From: Mangifera indica
Lineage: Eukaryota; Streptophyta; Magnoliopsida; Sapindales; Anacardiaceae
NCBI RefSeq assembly: GCF_011075055.1
Contig: NC_058152.1
Coordinates: 4,216,001-4,280,000, forward strand
DNA length: 64,000 bases
Direction: 5' to 3'
Shown here: positions 23,117 through 33,920 of the stretch, piece after piece
How positions within the stretch are numbered: the first letter of the stretch is position 1
Layout of the letters: the number at the start of each line of letters is the position of its first letter
Program-made: the position numbers and the translations under genes
The notes under the pieces: model-generated
Seen by the model: the letters and a program-made list of their open reading frames with translations, nothing else
Database searches by the model: none
What the model was told of the DNA's origin: nothing

Positions 23117-26100
23117 TCAAATGCTAAGAAGATCTGTTGGTGGTAACTGAGGTGGTGCTGGCTGTTGATCTTTTGAGTCCTTGATTGATGCATTAGGAGA
23201 CTCGAGACTGGCAGTGGCTACTTGTGGTGAGAGCTCAGTGAAAGTTGAGTTTCCCTGTTTTGTGGTTGGTGGCTTTGGAAGCTCCGTTAGAATTTGAACC
23301 ACTTCTCGCATAGTTAGGCGTTCAACAGCCTGTTCTTCAACACAGAGCATTGCAACATAGAATACATGCATCACCTCATGGAGAGGAACTGAAGTAAGTC
23401 TTGGATCCAGAATTTTAAGAACTCCTTCCTTGTTAGAGTCTGTCAATTTTCGAACCCACTGAACTATGTCCACACCATCACCAAATTCCCCAACTGGTTT
23501 CCTTCCAATAATTAGTTCTAACAGGACTACACCAAAGCTATAGACATCACTCTTCTCATCCACCTTTAAAGTGTAGGCATATTCTGCATACATGTGAAAT
23601 TAATCAGATTTAATAAAAGAGTAGAAATAGACCATATAAAACAAGAATTTAAAAAATGAATCAACTTTTTGATTCTCTCATGGTTATGTAATGTAAAACC
23701 TCACTTAATTGCCAAACAAACAATCAAACCATTGATGTACTATAAAAGATGCCTAACATTGGAATGCAAAAGTGTGAGACTGATTAAACCAGAGAATTAA
23801 CATTGCCAAACCGCATATTATGTTTATGGGAATTTCTTTGTCAAACTATACCTAAACACAGAAAAGTATGGTAGGCATTAATGCAACATATCAACCAAAA
23901 CAAATATTCGTCAAAGATAGGTTTGATTGGTATTCATTGATAAAATCTGTGCAGAGAAACAAATTAATTACAATTAAATAATCATTAAGATCCAATAATA
24001 CCAGGAGCAATGTATCCATAAGAACCAGCAATGGCAGACATGCATTCTGATGTGCCAGAATTTTGCAAGAACTTGGCAAGCCCAAAATCAGAAATATGAG
24101 CTTCAAGGTTGGAATCAAGAAGGATGTTGTTTGACTTCACATCACGATGAACAATTAAGGGTGAACAATCATGATGAAGATAGCAAAGTCCCTTAGCAGC
24201 TTCCACGGCAATCTTATACCTTGTATCCCAGAGCAAATGTCCCCCTTTCTTGCCATGAAGGACCTCCCCCAAGCTCCCATTAGGCATGTACTCATAAACC
24301 AGAAGGTTAGTCTCATGATTTGAACAGAATCCCAATAATCTAACAATGTTTCTATGCCTAATCCTTCCCAAAGTTTGTATCTCAGCTTTAAATCCATGAT
24401 CGTGGGAAGAACCCCGGCTCATTGCAGAGAGTCTCTTCACAGCAACCTGATCACCATTAGGCATAACCCCCTTGTAAACAATGCCAGCACCTCCTTTTCC
24501 AATTATGTTATCCTCCTTCAAGCTATCGAGAACATCATCACAAGTGAAGTCCAGGTGCTGGAAGGCAGTCAATTTCCAAGCACGAGAATCACTGGCCTTC
24601 TTCAAATACCTGACCTTGATGATAGCAGCAAGTGCAAACGCAATGGAGCACACAAGCAATCCAACCACCAAAAACAATTTAACAGAAGCAGATAGTGGAC
24701 CTTTAACATGAGGCTGGTGAGCACCATTGGCAACACTGCCATTACAAGGTCCCAAATAAGGACCACAAAGTCCAGGATTACCCAAAAACGAAGTATAGTT
24801 GAAGTAACTAAACTGACCAGTTCCAGGAACCAAACCAGAAAGATTGTTATACGAAAAATCAACACTAGTTAAGCTCTGCATGGTAGAGATAGAAGCTGGA
24901 ATGTTACCAAAAAGGTGATTTCTTGACAAATTAAGATAATTCAAGATTCTCATACCAGTAATCTCATTAGGAATCTCCCCAGAAAGTTCATTTCTACTCA
25001 GATCAACAAAAGTCAGAAGCTTACACTGGCTAATCTCCGGCGCAATCCGACCAGAAAATTGATTGTCGCTAAAATCCATCTTCGAGAGCTGTTGTAACCT
25101 CCCAATCTCGGGCGGAATTTGACCCGAGAACTTGTTACCATCAAGTAGAAGCTTCTGAACTCCAGTAAAGTTGCCAAGAGTAGCGGGTAAAGAACCAGAA
25201 AGCTGGTTATTAGATAAACTAATTTGACCAAGATTGATCGAGATGATATCGGACTCTGGGAACTCCCCGGTTAAATGATTATCTTGCAATTCAACCTGAC
25301 TAAGATTCGGTAACCCAAACAGACCTTTCGGTATAGATCCGTTTAGAAAATTCTCCCCCATTCGCAGCCGGGTCAACGAGTCACATTTCCCCAACGATTC
25401 TGGAAGAGGACCAGACAAGAAATTCCCGAGAGTGATTAAAGTTTGCAGGGAGTTACCGGAACAAATGTCAGGAGGCAACGTTCCCGTTAGCTTATTGGAC
25501 GAAAGATCAAGATTCCGTAATTTACCGTTGGAGCCCAATGTTTGAGGAATGCTTCCGGTAAAGTTGTTTTCCCACAGCTGTAACACCTCAAGCTGCGGTA
25601 ACCCACCGATAAACTCCGGGATTGCGCCGTGAAGTTTGTTTCTGAAAAGATTTAACAGCGTCAAGTTGTTCAACTCGGCAAATGAGTCCGGTATCTCGCC
25701 GGCGAACATGTTATTGGATAAGTCCATCGACTTCAAGCTCTTTAAAGCACCTAACTCCCTCGTTAATGGTCCTGAAAGACTATTAACTTGAAGAAACAGA
25801 CTGTCCAAATTCTGCAAACGTCCTATCTCAGCTGGTATTTCACCTGACAGTCCACAGTTAGCAGCGTCAAACCGAACTAACGCCGATAAGTTTCCGATTT
25901 CTGGAGGCAAACCGCCGGTATAACCATTATAGTAACCAATGTAAAGCTCTCGTAGCTTGATTAAGTTACCGATTTCTCTCGGTATTTTTCCAACCAGCTC
26001 GTTGCCAGAAACCGCCAGATACTCGAGAAATTCCCAGCTGCCATACTCAGCGGGTATCTGACCGCCGAAATAGTTGCCTCCCAGATGCAAGTGGCGTAAG

Positions 26101-26576
26101 TTTCGGAGCTTCGTAACTGCAAGCGGCAAGTCACCAGTCAAGTTGTTGTTATACAAGTCAAGGACTTGTAACTTAACAAGCTGGGACAACTCATTAGGGA
26201 AGGAACCGTTAAACGCATTGTTGGAGAGGTTCAAGAAGCGGAGAGTGGAAACCGCTGAGATCTCGGGCGGTATGGGGCCGGAGAACTGGTTGGTGGCCAC
26301 AGAGAGGTTCTGGAGGAAGCGGAGGTGAGCCAGGTCCGGAGAGAGAGTACCGGAGAGGTTGAGACCGGAAAGGTCTATGGAAGTCACGTGACGTCCAGTG
26401 TCGCAGGTTATGCCGCTCCATGTACAGTGGCTGGTGGTGTCGTTCCACGAAGAAAGTGAGGAGTGCGGGTCGTCGGTTATGGCGGATTTCACGGAAAGAA
26501 GAGCTTCGTATTCAGGGAGGCTACTGGCGTCAGAAATGTGAAGGAGTGAGAGGATGAGGAGAGAGAGGAGTGTCAT
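23117..26576 (-). CDS. BAM1: LRR receptor-like serine/threonine kinase, BAM1 class
   Basis: A plasma-membrane receptor kinase of LRR subfamily XI (CLAVATA1/BAM), which perceives CLE peptides in meristem and anther development. Two exons join in phase: 24002-26576 and 23117-23583, 1013 aa (BAM1 is about 1000). It has a signal peptide at 1-18, an LRRNT domain with paired Cys, about 20 LRRs (roughly 65-600), and a TM near 634-653 ([20 protein letters not shown]). The kinase has a GKGGAG loop at 693, Lys714 in VAVKR, HRD Asp812 and DFG Asp830, so it is an RD kinase. The single intron interrupts the APE-type motif (YIAP-E-YAYT), as is typical of the subfamily. One oddity is Leu948 in VERLTMRE, where Pro is conserved. 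A truncated copy lies at 48913. The neighbourhood is transposon-rich, but the ORF is intact and probably functional. The symbol denotes the orthology group, not proven function. Confidence 0.95.
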
Positions 26577-27389
26577 TTTTTTTGTTTATGTTTACTTCGT
26601 TTTTTTGCTTGTGTTGTGACTTCAAATTTATGTTTTTATTTTCAGAATTTATTTTTTTACAAACATAATTTCTGAAAATGTTTTTGTCAACTTTATCTTT
26701 TACAAATAATAATTATGTCTTGAAAATTAATAACTCCGAAGAAAAAGGGATTTGGTTCTTGGTATATTTAAATAATCTTAATTTTGTTATTATTATATAT
26801 TTATATTAATTTTTTAAAAATATTTTATTTTTAATTAATATAATAAAAATATGATTAAGTAAAATAATATATAAATATTTTAAATTTTAATTAAATATAA
26901 TAATTATTTATATTTATTATTTTTTTAAATTTTATTAAATATAATAATAATAATAATAATTTTATAAAAATAATAATTTATTTTTAATAATAAAATATTA
27001 TCCGATGCTATCCTATCTGAAGGGATAAAAGTTAAGGTAAACAACAATAAAGGTGGAGCTAAAGAACAATTTCCCGAACTAGAATTAGAAACCTTGTCTC
27101 AATCAGCAATACCAGTCGACATCAAATTAATTGAAATATTAGACCCACTTTAGCCTTTAATTCTAATATAATAATAAATTACTATATGTATTTAATTATT
27201 TATATTATATATATAATTTTATTATTAGGAATTTAACATCACTTCAAATGTATCTAAAATAATATTGAGATAAGATCAATAATTACTTATTCTTTCTAGG
27301 CCAGATGATTACCTAAGTTTAACGTAATTTTAAGGGCACGTTCTTGGCAAATAAAAAACAAAAACATGCATTTATAGGTTTGATATAGT
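26577..27389. other. 5' flank of the BAM gene, AT-rich
   Basis: No gene seen. The region is almost pure A/T from 26770 to 27000, with TAATAATAA tracts. A stretch of normal composition at about 27000-27120 has no coding frame I recognise. Confidence 0.5.
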
Positions 27390-27935
27390 TAAAGATAAAA
27401 TCGTTATTTTAATAATATTATTAAAAAGATATTTAATTAATTATATATTTTTACTAAATTTTAAAAATCAATAACTTTATTTTTATCTAAAGTTTTTAAA
27501 CTTTGAAAAGTTATATTTTCTCCTCTAAACCAAAGGAAAAGTTATATTTTTTCCTCTAAAAAGAATGAGCCCATTGAAGCTCGGCTTAAATAAGTCCGAA
27601 ACGAGTCAGTCTTATAAGAGCTAGGTAGAGCTCGAGTTACTCGCTAAATTTTTCAATTAAAAATTTTGATACAAAACGATATCGTAGATGAAACTTTGAC
27701 CACTGTCCTGAGTACAAACTTCATCGACGAAGATGTGTTGATTCATCTGAATCGACGAAAAGGAGCATCTTTGTTGGTGGCCGAAGTTTCGTCTAAGATT
27801 TAGAGTTGATAGCATGGTCACCGGTGGTTAAAAAGGAGAAGAAGAAAACCGTACATTTAGGGAAAAAAGAGAATGTTACTTTTCAAAATTTAAAAACTTT
27901 AGACAAAAGTATAGTTGTCTTTCTATCAGTATCCT
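27390..27935. mobile_element. Long-TIR element, degraded copy F
   Basis: The family arms are recognisable (AAAATCGTTATTTTAATAATATT near 27395, ending TTTTGAAAAGTTATATTTTC; mirrored by GTTACTTTTCAAAATTTAAA near 27875). Neither terminal GGCC repeat is preserved. The centre, 27590-27860, has a GTCGATTCA/CATCTTCGTCG-type theme shared with copy A. Confidence 0.55.
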
Positions 27936-29420
27936 TTGATGCTCCCACGAAATAATAAATAAAAATTTAATCAGTTCTATAAATCATTGATGTCTATTAT
28001 AATATAACATTACTAAGTGTTTTTTTTTCTCCCGTGTAAGCAATATCTCTTAATTCTAAATTTCATTTCATCTGTCCCTTTAATCTTATAATTTATATAA
28101 TAAACATACTTACTGACAAAGGGTGTCTTGATTTTGTGCATTAACCCATAAAATATATCTAGTTTATAGGGAAAGTCATATTAAAATTATGGCAAAAATA
28201 CTATTACCGCTCAAAGTTTAGTTGCGTTTTGAAACCCATATCTATGGGATTCAAAAAACCCAAACTTTCACATGTTGACCAATTAGGGTTAAAATTTTTT
28301 TTAGAGATACGGATAAAATCATTATATTACTGATAATATTAAAAAAATATAAAATTTATTATATTCTTTCTCCTAAGTTTTAAAAATAAACATTTCACCA
28401 ATACCTAAAGTTTTCTAATTTTGAAAAGTAATATTTTTTTTCCAAACCTTTGGGTTTTTTTCTCCTCTCTGACCACCATATCCGATGTTGAAAACCTCCT
28501 CTCTCCACCCGAAACCATTGTCGACGCACGAGAAGCAACCTAGAACATATCTTTTCATCGAAAATGAAGAGACCTGATGATAAAGAGATTTAGAGATATC
28601 TTCATCATCAGATCTCTTCCTCTTCAACAAAAAGATCTATTTCAGGTTGCTTCCCGTGCATTGACCAATAGTTTAAGATGGAGAAGGGAGGTCGTCGACA
28701 CCAGAGATGGTAGCCTGAGGGGTGAAAAAAAAATTTGGGGGGGAAAATGTGACTTTTTAAAGTTAGAAAACTTTAGACAGAGATAAAATTATTAGTTTTT
28801 AAAACTTAGGAGAAACTAAATGAGTTTTATAATTTTTTAATATTATTACTAAAATGACGATTTTACTCTTGTCTCTAACAGAAAATTTTAACAATAATTA
28901 TGTTATAAGTGAGACTTTAAATTTTTCAAACTTCATAGATGTTACTTCGAGAACATAACTAAACTTGGATAGAAATTAGTCCTTTCCCTAATATTATCTA
29001 GAAACTAAGCATTGGCTGGATCCCTATTGGAAAAAGAAAACGAAAATATCCTTTTTAAATGGTCTTTTTCTTTGCTCCTTTGGTACAGTTGTAAATTCTA
29101 ATAATCCAGTTATGAGCTTTGAAAACTAAAACAGAAACAGGAGATATGTGGGTTTGGGTTGGTAGGAAATGTACTATTGAGAAGAAGATCTACCACTCTA
29201 TCAAATACCAAAGTGTGGTATTTTCCTTTACTTTTTCACCAAACCAAAGTAAAAGGCGAATTGGAAGCAAGAACAAATGAGATTTTCCTAAATCTTTATA
29301 TTGAGGAAATGGATATAAGCCTTGGATTTACAGGGTTGGATGGTCTAACATAATAATAAAGTTCACAAGTGTTATTGCTAAAACTTATGATAAATTTCAG
29401 CTCAATAATCACTTGGATCA
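27936..29420. repeat. Segmental duplication unit F, copy 1
   Basis: 27936-28190 and 28998-29420 match 44376-44600 and 44850-45680 in the same orientation. Shared blocks include TGTCTTGATTTTGTGCATTA, CATAAAATAT-T-TAGTTTATAG, TATTTTCCTTTACTTTTTCA and AACTTATGATAAA. The long-TIR copy G (28191-28988) interrupts this copy but not the other. No coding frame is supported; the 64-residue ORF at 29159-29353 is not conserved in the other copy. Confidence 0.75.
28191..28988. mobile_element. Long-TIR Mutator-like element, copy G, with 9-bp TSD
   Basis: The left end is GGCAAAAATACTATTACCGC and the right end, on the other strand, is GGGAAAGGACTAATTTCTAT. The flanks are TAAAATTAT (28182-28190) and TAATATTAT (28989-28997), 8 of 9 matching. 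Both arms carry CAAAGTTTAG/TTTAGTT and a long inverted AT-rich body (AGTTTTAAAAATAAACATTT versus ATTATTAGTTTTTAAAACTT). The centre is ~28470-28720. It is non-coding. Confidence 0.8.
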
Positions 29421-29916
29421 ACTTAAACTTAATAAGAACTTTAACAATTTCAATGATTTGAGAACTAAAGTAATAACTAGAGCAAGATGGAATTCAGAGA
29501 GTGGAACAATCACAACATCAGATGAATAAAGGCAAAAGACCTTACGAGTAAATTTCTCTGCATGTGTTTGTATTTGTGTAACTCTAAGCAAATCTTTTAG
29601 GGTAGTACTTTTAAAGACAACCTTATGTTACTTATTCATCAAGTATGAAAAGCTTCAAAAACATTCAAATTCTTCTATTTTCAAGTTTAAAATTTATTTA
29701 TTTAAAGAGAAATTCTTAACCCATTATGCTAAATTTAGAGAAAAAGAATTACAAAATTATACATAGAAAAGTTATACGTCATATCTACAAAGACTTTGTG
29801 ACATTCTTTATCTATAATGTTCTGAATAGATAAAAACACTTAAAATAATAGAATTATAATGAAGAGATCAATTCATGTCAATTGATCATAAAGACATTAT
29901 AATTACATAAAGTGGT

Positions 29917-32162
29917 TGTAATACCCTCAGATACGTTTCAGGGGCATTTACGTCTTTTAACCTTGTTTAGAGAATATATATATATTCACATGTATGTGTG
30001 TGTTTATATATATATATATATAAAGAAATACATTAAAAAAAAAAGAAAGAAAAGAAAAAGAGATAAAGATCATATAAGAGAGAAAAGTCAAAAACAAAAA
30101 GGCAATTCTACTTCTTCTCTGCCCTTCCAGAAAAAAACAGCCCCTTCATGCTTGTTTTCTTCATTTTTTAGAAGGAAAGTGGATGATTAGAAGAGTTTGA
30201 AAGAAGAGTAAGGAAAGAAAAGAAGAAGAAACACTTTTGGAGCTTGGTAACCAAAAGATCTATTTCTTTTTCCCTTTTCCTATGTTTATATATATATTGA
30301 ATGCATGTTATATGAATATGTTAGTATGTTTTGGTGATGATTTAAGGTGATTTTGGTGATAAAGGAAACAAAACAAGGAGGAGTGAGCCAACTTGCAAAA
30401 ATTGACTTGAAACAAGGTAAGAGGTATCATCCTTAATATGTTACATGTTTTAGGCTTTTGGTTCCTTAGATCTATGTTATAAATGATGATTTTGAAGTTG
30501 AGAAATGTTGTTTTACCATTTGGGGTGTCTATATGTGTGATTTTGTTGATGGCAGAGAGTTGGATAATATTTACAGTTTTACCACTGCGTTCGTCTCATG
30601 TTTTGACTGTCTTATCTTATGAATCATGGGTTCTATTATAGCTTGTTGGAAAGCTCTTTGAATCCTCTTTTCAATGATATATAGTTTGTATGAATTAGAG
30701 ATCATTTGGACTATTAAATATTGTATGAATCAAAAGGACGGTTTTACCAAATAAACAGTGAAGACAATTTTTACCACTGATTTCATCCCACATTTTGGCT
30801 GCCTTATCTGATGAATCATGAGTGCTATTATAGCTTGTTGGAAATATATTTGAATCCTCTTTCCAATGATATATAGTTTGTATGAATTAGAGATCATTTG
30901 GACTATTAAATATTGTATGAACCAAAAGGACTGTTTTACCAAATAAACAGTGAAGACAGTTTTTGCCACTGATTTCATCCCACGTTTTGACTGTCTTATC
31001 TATTGAATTATGAGTGCTATTATAGCTTTTGGGAAATCTCTTTGAATCCTATTTTCAACGATATATAGCTTGTATGAATTAGAAACCGTTTGGGTTGTTA
31101 AATTGTATGAAAAAGAAAGCTGCCCTGCCAAATGACTGTTCTGTGAACAATATTTTGCAGTTTTTGGAAAGAAAGAAAGAAAGTAAAGGAGGAGAAAAAG
31201 GAAAGGAAGAAAGAAAGAAAAGAAAGGAAAGGAAAGGAAAGAAATGAGAGAAAAAAGAAAAGAAGAAAAGCAAAAAAAGGAATTTGGGGTTCAAAATTTA
31301 GGGGTCGTCCTAACAGTATGGTCTGGTGAGTTATGAATAGATTTAGATGGAAGCAAGATTAGTAAGATATAAGACACGCATACATGCTATGAACTATGAG
31401 GGGGCACTTTACACTACACTGCCCGCAGTAGGGCACGTCCGTAGTAGGACATAGACCCACAGTAGAGTTCGCTCGCAGTAGAGCATGCTCGTAGTAGAAC
31501 TCAATTCAGATTCAGAAATGGTATAGTGAGAAAAAGGAAGAGAGCTCGAGCTTAGAAAAATGTCAAATCCCTATAGTCAGCTTCCAGAAAGTATCAAATA
31601 GACACCAGATAGGACAAAGTATGACCCAAATAGTAAAGAATGAACTAGATTATCTCATTGCTTGATTATAGAGGTTATGATGTGAGATTGAGTCCCGAGA
31701 GTGAGTTAGAACAGGAAATGAGATAGTTTACTTAATTCTTTCCCCTTACTAAGTGTTTTTATCTCTCACTTCCTTTTCTTTCATGATTACAGGTACAAGT
31801 GATCGAGGTAGCTGCGAAGCAGAGTCAAGTCAACGTAGGTAGATCCAGCTAGAGCAGGTTATCTCTGATTTATATTACATGCATACAATGACATGTTCTT
31901 GTTGAATTTTGACCTTTTTGAGATATTGATACAGTTGTATATGATTACTTCACATATTCAGATGCTTTCAGATGAGTTTTCATATGAGTATATGCATTTT
32001 TTGTTCGCTTCCAGATTTTTAGCTTTCTTAGAATAATTTCTAAATACTTTTAGTGATGTGTTCATGTTAAAATATTTTAAAAGAAAAAAAAATAGACGCT
32101 CCAGATATTAATTCGTAACATTTCTCCTTCGGTGGATATCACTTCTAGGGAGGGGTGTTACA
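29917..32162 (+). mobile_element. Gypsy solo LTR with perfect 5-bp TSD (2246 bp)
   Basis: It starts TGTAATACCCTCAGATACG and ends GGGAGGGGTGTTACA, flanked on both sides by GTGGT (29912-29916 and 32163-32167). No primer-binding site or internal domain follows, so this is a solo LTR left by recombination between two LTRs. It is the same family as the LTR at 13012-15239, in the opposite orientation. It contains the ~191-bp tandem repeats (30575-31120), a GA-rich tract (31165-31275) and GTAGGGCACG/GTAGTAGG words (31425-31500). Confidence 0.93.
30575..31120. repeat. ~191-bp tandem repeats inside the solo LTR
   Basis: About three diverged units, each with CATGTTTTGACTGTCTTATC-like, CTATTATAGCTTGTTGGAAA, CAATGATATATAGTTTGTAT and GGACTATTAAATATTGTATG blocks. 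They correspond to the array at 13985-14520. Confidence 0.85.
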
Positions 32163-32167
32163 GTGGT

Positions 32168-33685
32168 TATTTTAGAACTATTCGTAGTTTTGATATTACC
32201 TAAATTCGATTATAAGTAATATAGTTAGAACTATTATAATGTTAAATGACCTTGCCAAAAAGTGGTGTTTAATCTCACATGCCAAAGTTGTTCATACAAT
32301 TGGGGGTAAGTTAGTTTTTGTACAATTAAACTCCTTTTTGAGCAAACCCACATAACAATACCTAATGAAATCACAGACTACAAGTTTATTGCTAGGCATA
32401 TCCTTAATGGAGCTTGACATTTAGGTAGAAGTCTCTCGTTTAGAGATAATGACTTTCTAAATTACATTACATCCTTATCTTACGTTCCTAGTTAGTAAAA
32501 ACGCGTATTATTTAGGTTTTAAATATATCGTTTTGAATTTTTAAACTCAAAAAGTATTAAACGTGTATTTTATGTCTTTCCCATATTGAAAGCATATTTT
32601 TGTTCTTTTTTACTTTTTTCATTTTTTATGAATTTTTGGAGAATTTCAAAACGATGTTTTAATGGCAAATCTAAAGTACAAAAATGTCTTTGACATTTTA
32701 AGTTAATTATTATAATGTCATGACTATATAAAACAAAAAACTCCAATTTTTATTTTACTCAAATCCCTAATCTCTTATCTTCTACTCTATTTGTCGGTGT
32801 TATTCCTTACATTTCATAGCAATAACAACCCAATAGCGATAACTAGGTTTGAGCTTGCAATCTAAATATCAATTTGAAGGTAGCATATGTTGATAATTGA
32901 AAAAACATTTTTTTTTCTCTTTTCTCTAAACATTGATATTGTTTTTTTAGTGTTACAAATGTGGAGGCTCAAAATTACTATCTTCAACTTGCATTTGAAT
33001 TATTATATTAAGTTTAATAGTAAATTTGATACTTTACATTTGAATTATTATATGAATTTTAATAAAAAATTCTATGAGAAATGTTAAAATTATGATTAAT
33101 ATTGTTGTATTTTTATAAATATATTATTGATGATATATCGTATTAAACTCGTATATATATGTTTTGTATCTTTGCCTTATTAGAATTTTATGTCTATTTT
33201 TTACAAACTTATTTTTCACTATTTACCATATTATACTTGTATAATTCTCGTACCATTTTTTTCTCATTCTTGTATTTACTAACTAGGCTTGTGTTTATGT
33301 AGGAAAGTAATAATTTCTTACAAAATCAAAATTGAATAATTATTTTATCTCCATACGAAACAAAATATGAGACTGATTTTGAATAGATCAATCAAGCACT
33401 AACCTTGCTTGTTCCTCCTATAAATGAAGAATTAAACAAAGGTGAAGAGGGGAATCTAGGTTATCACTAGAGATCCAAGGGGTTCTTAGTAAATCAAGCT
33501 TTGAAACCTTATTAGAGATTCTTAAAGTTAAGTTTACAGGAGATTTTCATTTATAAACACCATTAACACTTTATTAGAATATTTTCCCAAAGATAAATAC
33601 AATAACAATAAATTAGACTTTTGAGTAGCAAACTAAACCATGTTAAAAATCCTTTCATATCTAATCCATTTATCTTATTCTCCTT
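32168..33685. other. Intergenic, no gene seen
   Basis: 32210-32310 belongs to the dispersed repeat also seen at 7640 and 50970. The rest is AT-rich with only spurious ORFs (for example 32887-33087, in which TTGAATTATTATAT is directly repeated). Confidence 0.5.
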
Positions 33686-33920
33686 TGATACACACAACTC
33701 ATGCCAACCCATATGGATAAATATAACATAAAATATTCTATGTATATTTCAATATATCACATACAACTCATACATTTGACCATATCTGATACTCATCAAA
33801 TCCAACGATTTATAACCCTTGTGCGTACTATTTATCCAAGAAGCAAATATTAATAAAACAAAAATTGCAGCCGCAATATTGTTTTCATCGTTTCATCGTT
33901 CACCTATATCTATTGCAACA
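33686..33920 (+). mobile_element. 5' LTR of a Copia element
   Basis: It begins TGATACACACAACTCATGCC and matches the LTR at 39045-39464 almost base for base through CAACCCATATGG, AAATATAACATAAAATATTC, and the CATCGTTTCAT and GTTCACCTATATC blocks. The right boundary is approximate because the match stops at about 33910. Confidence 0.8.

Noticed and set aside
24155..26448. Several + and - strand ORFs within the receptor kinase (24354-24711, 24602-24865, 25013-25231, 26074-26328, 26209-26448)
   Set aside because: Out-of-frame shadows of the BAM-like coding sequence.
30575..31120. Regular repeats suggestive of an array
   Set aside because: Units of ~191 bp without short spacers, inside an LTR of a plant retrotransposon; not a CRISPR array.
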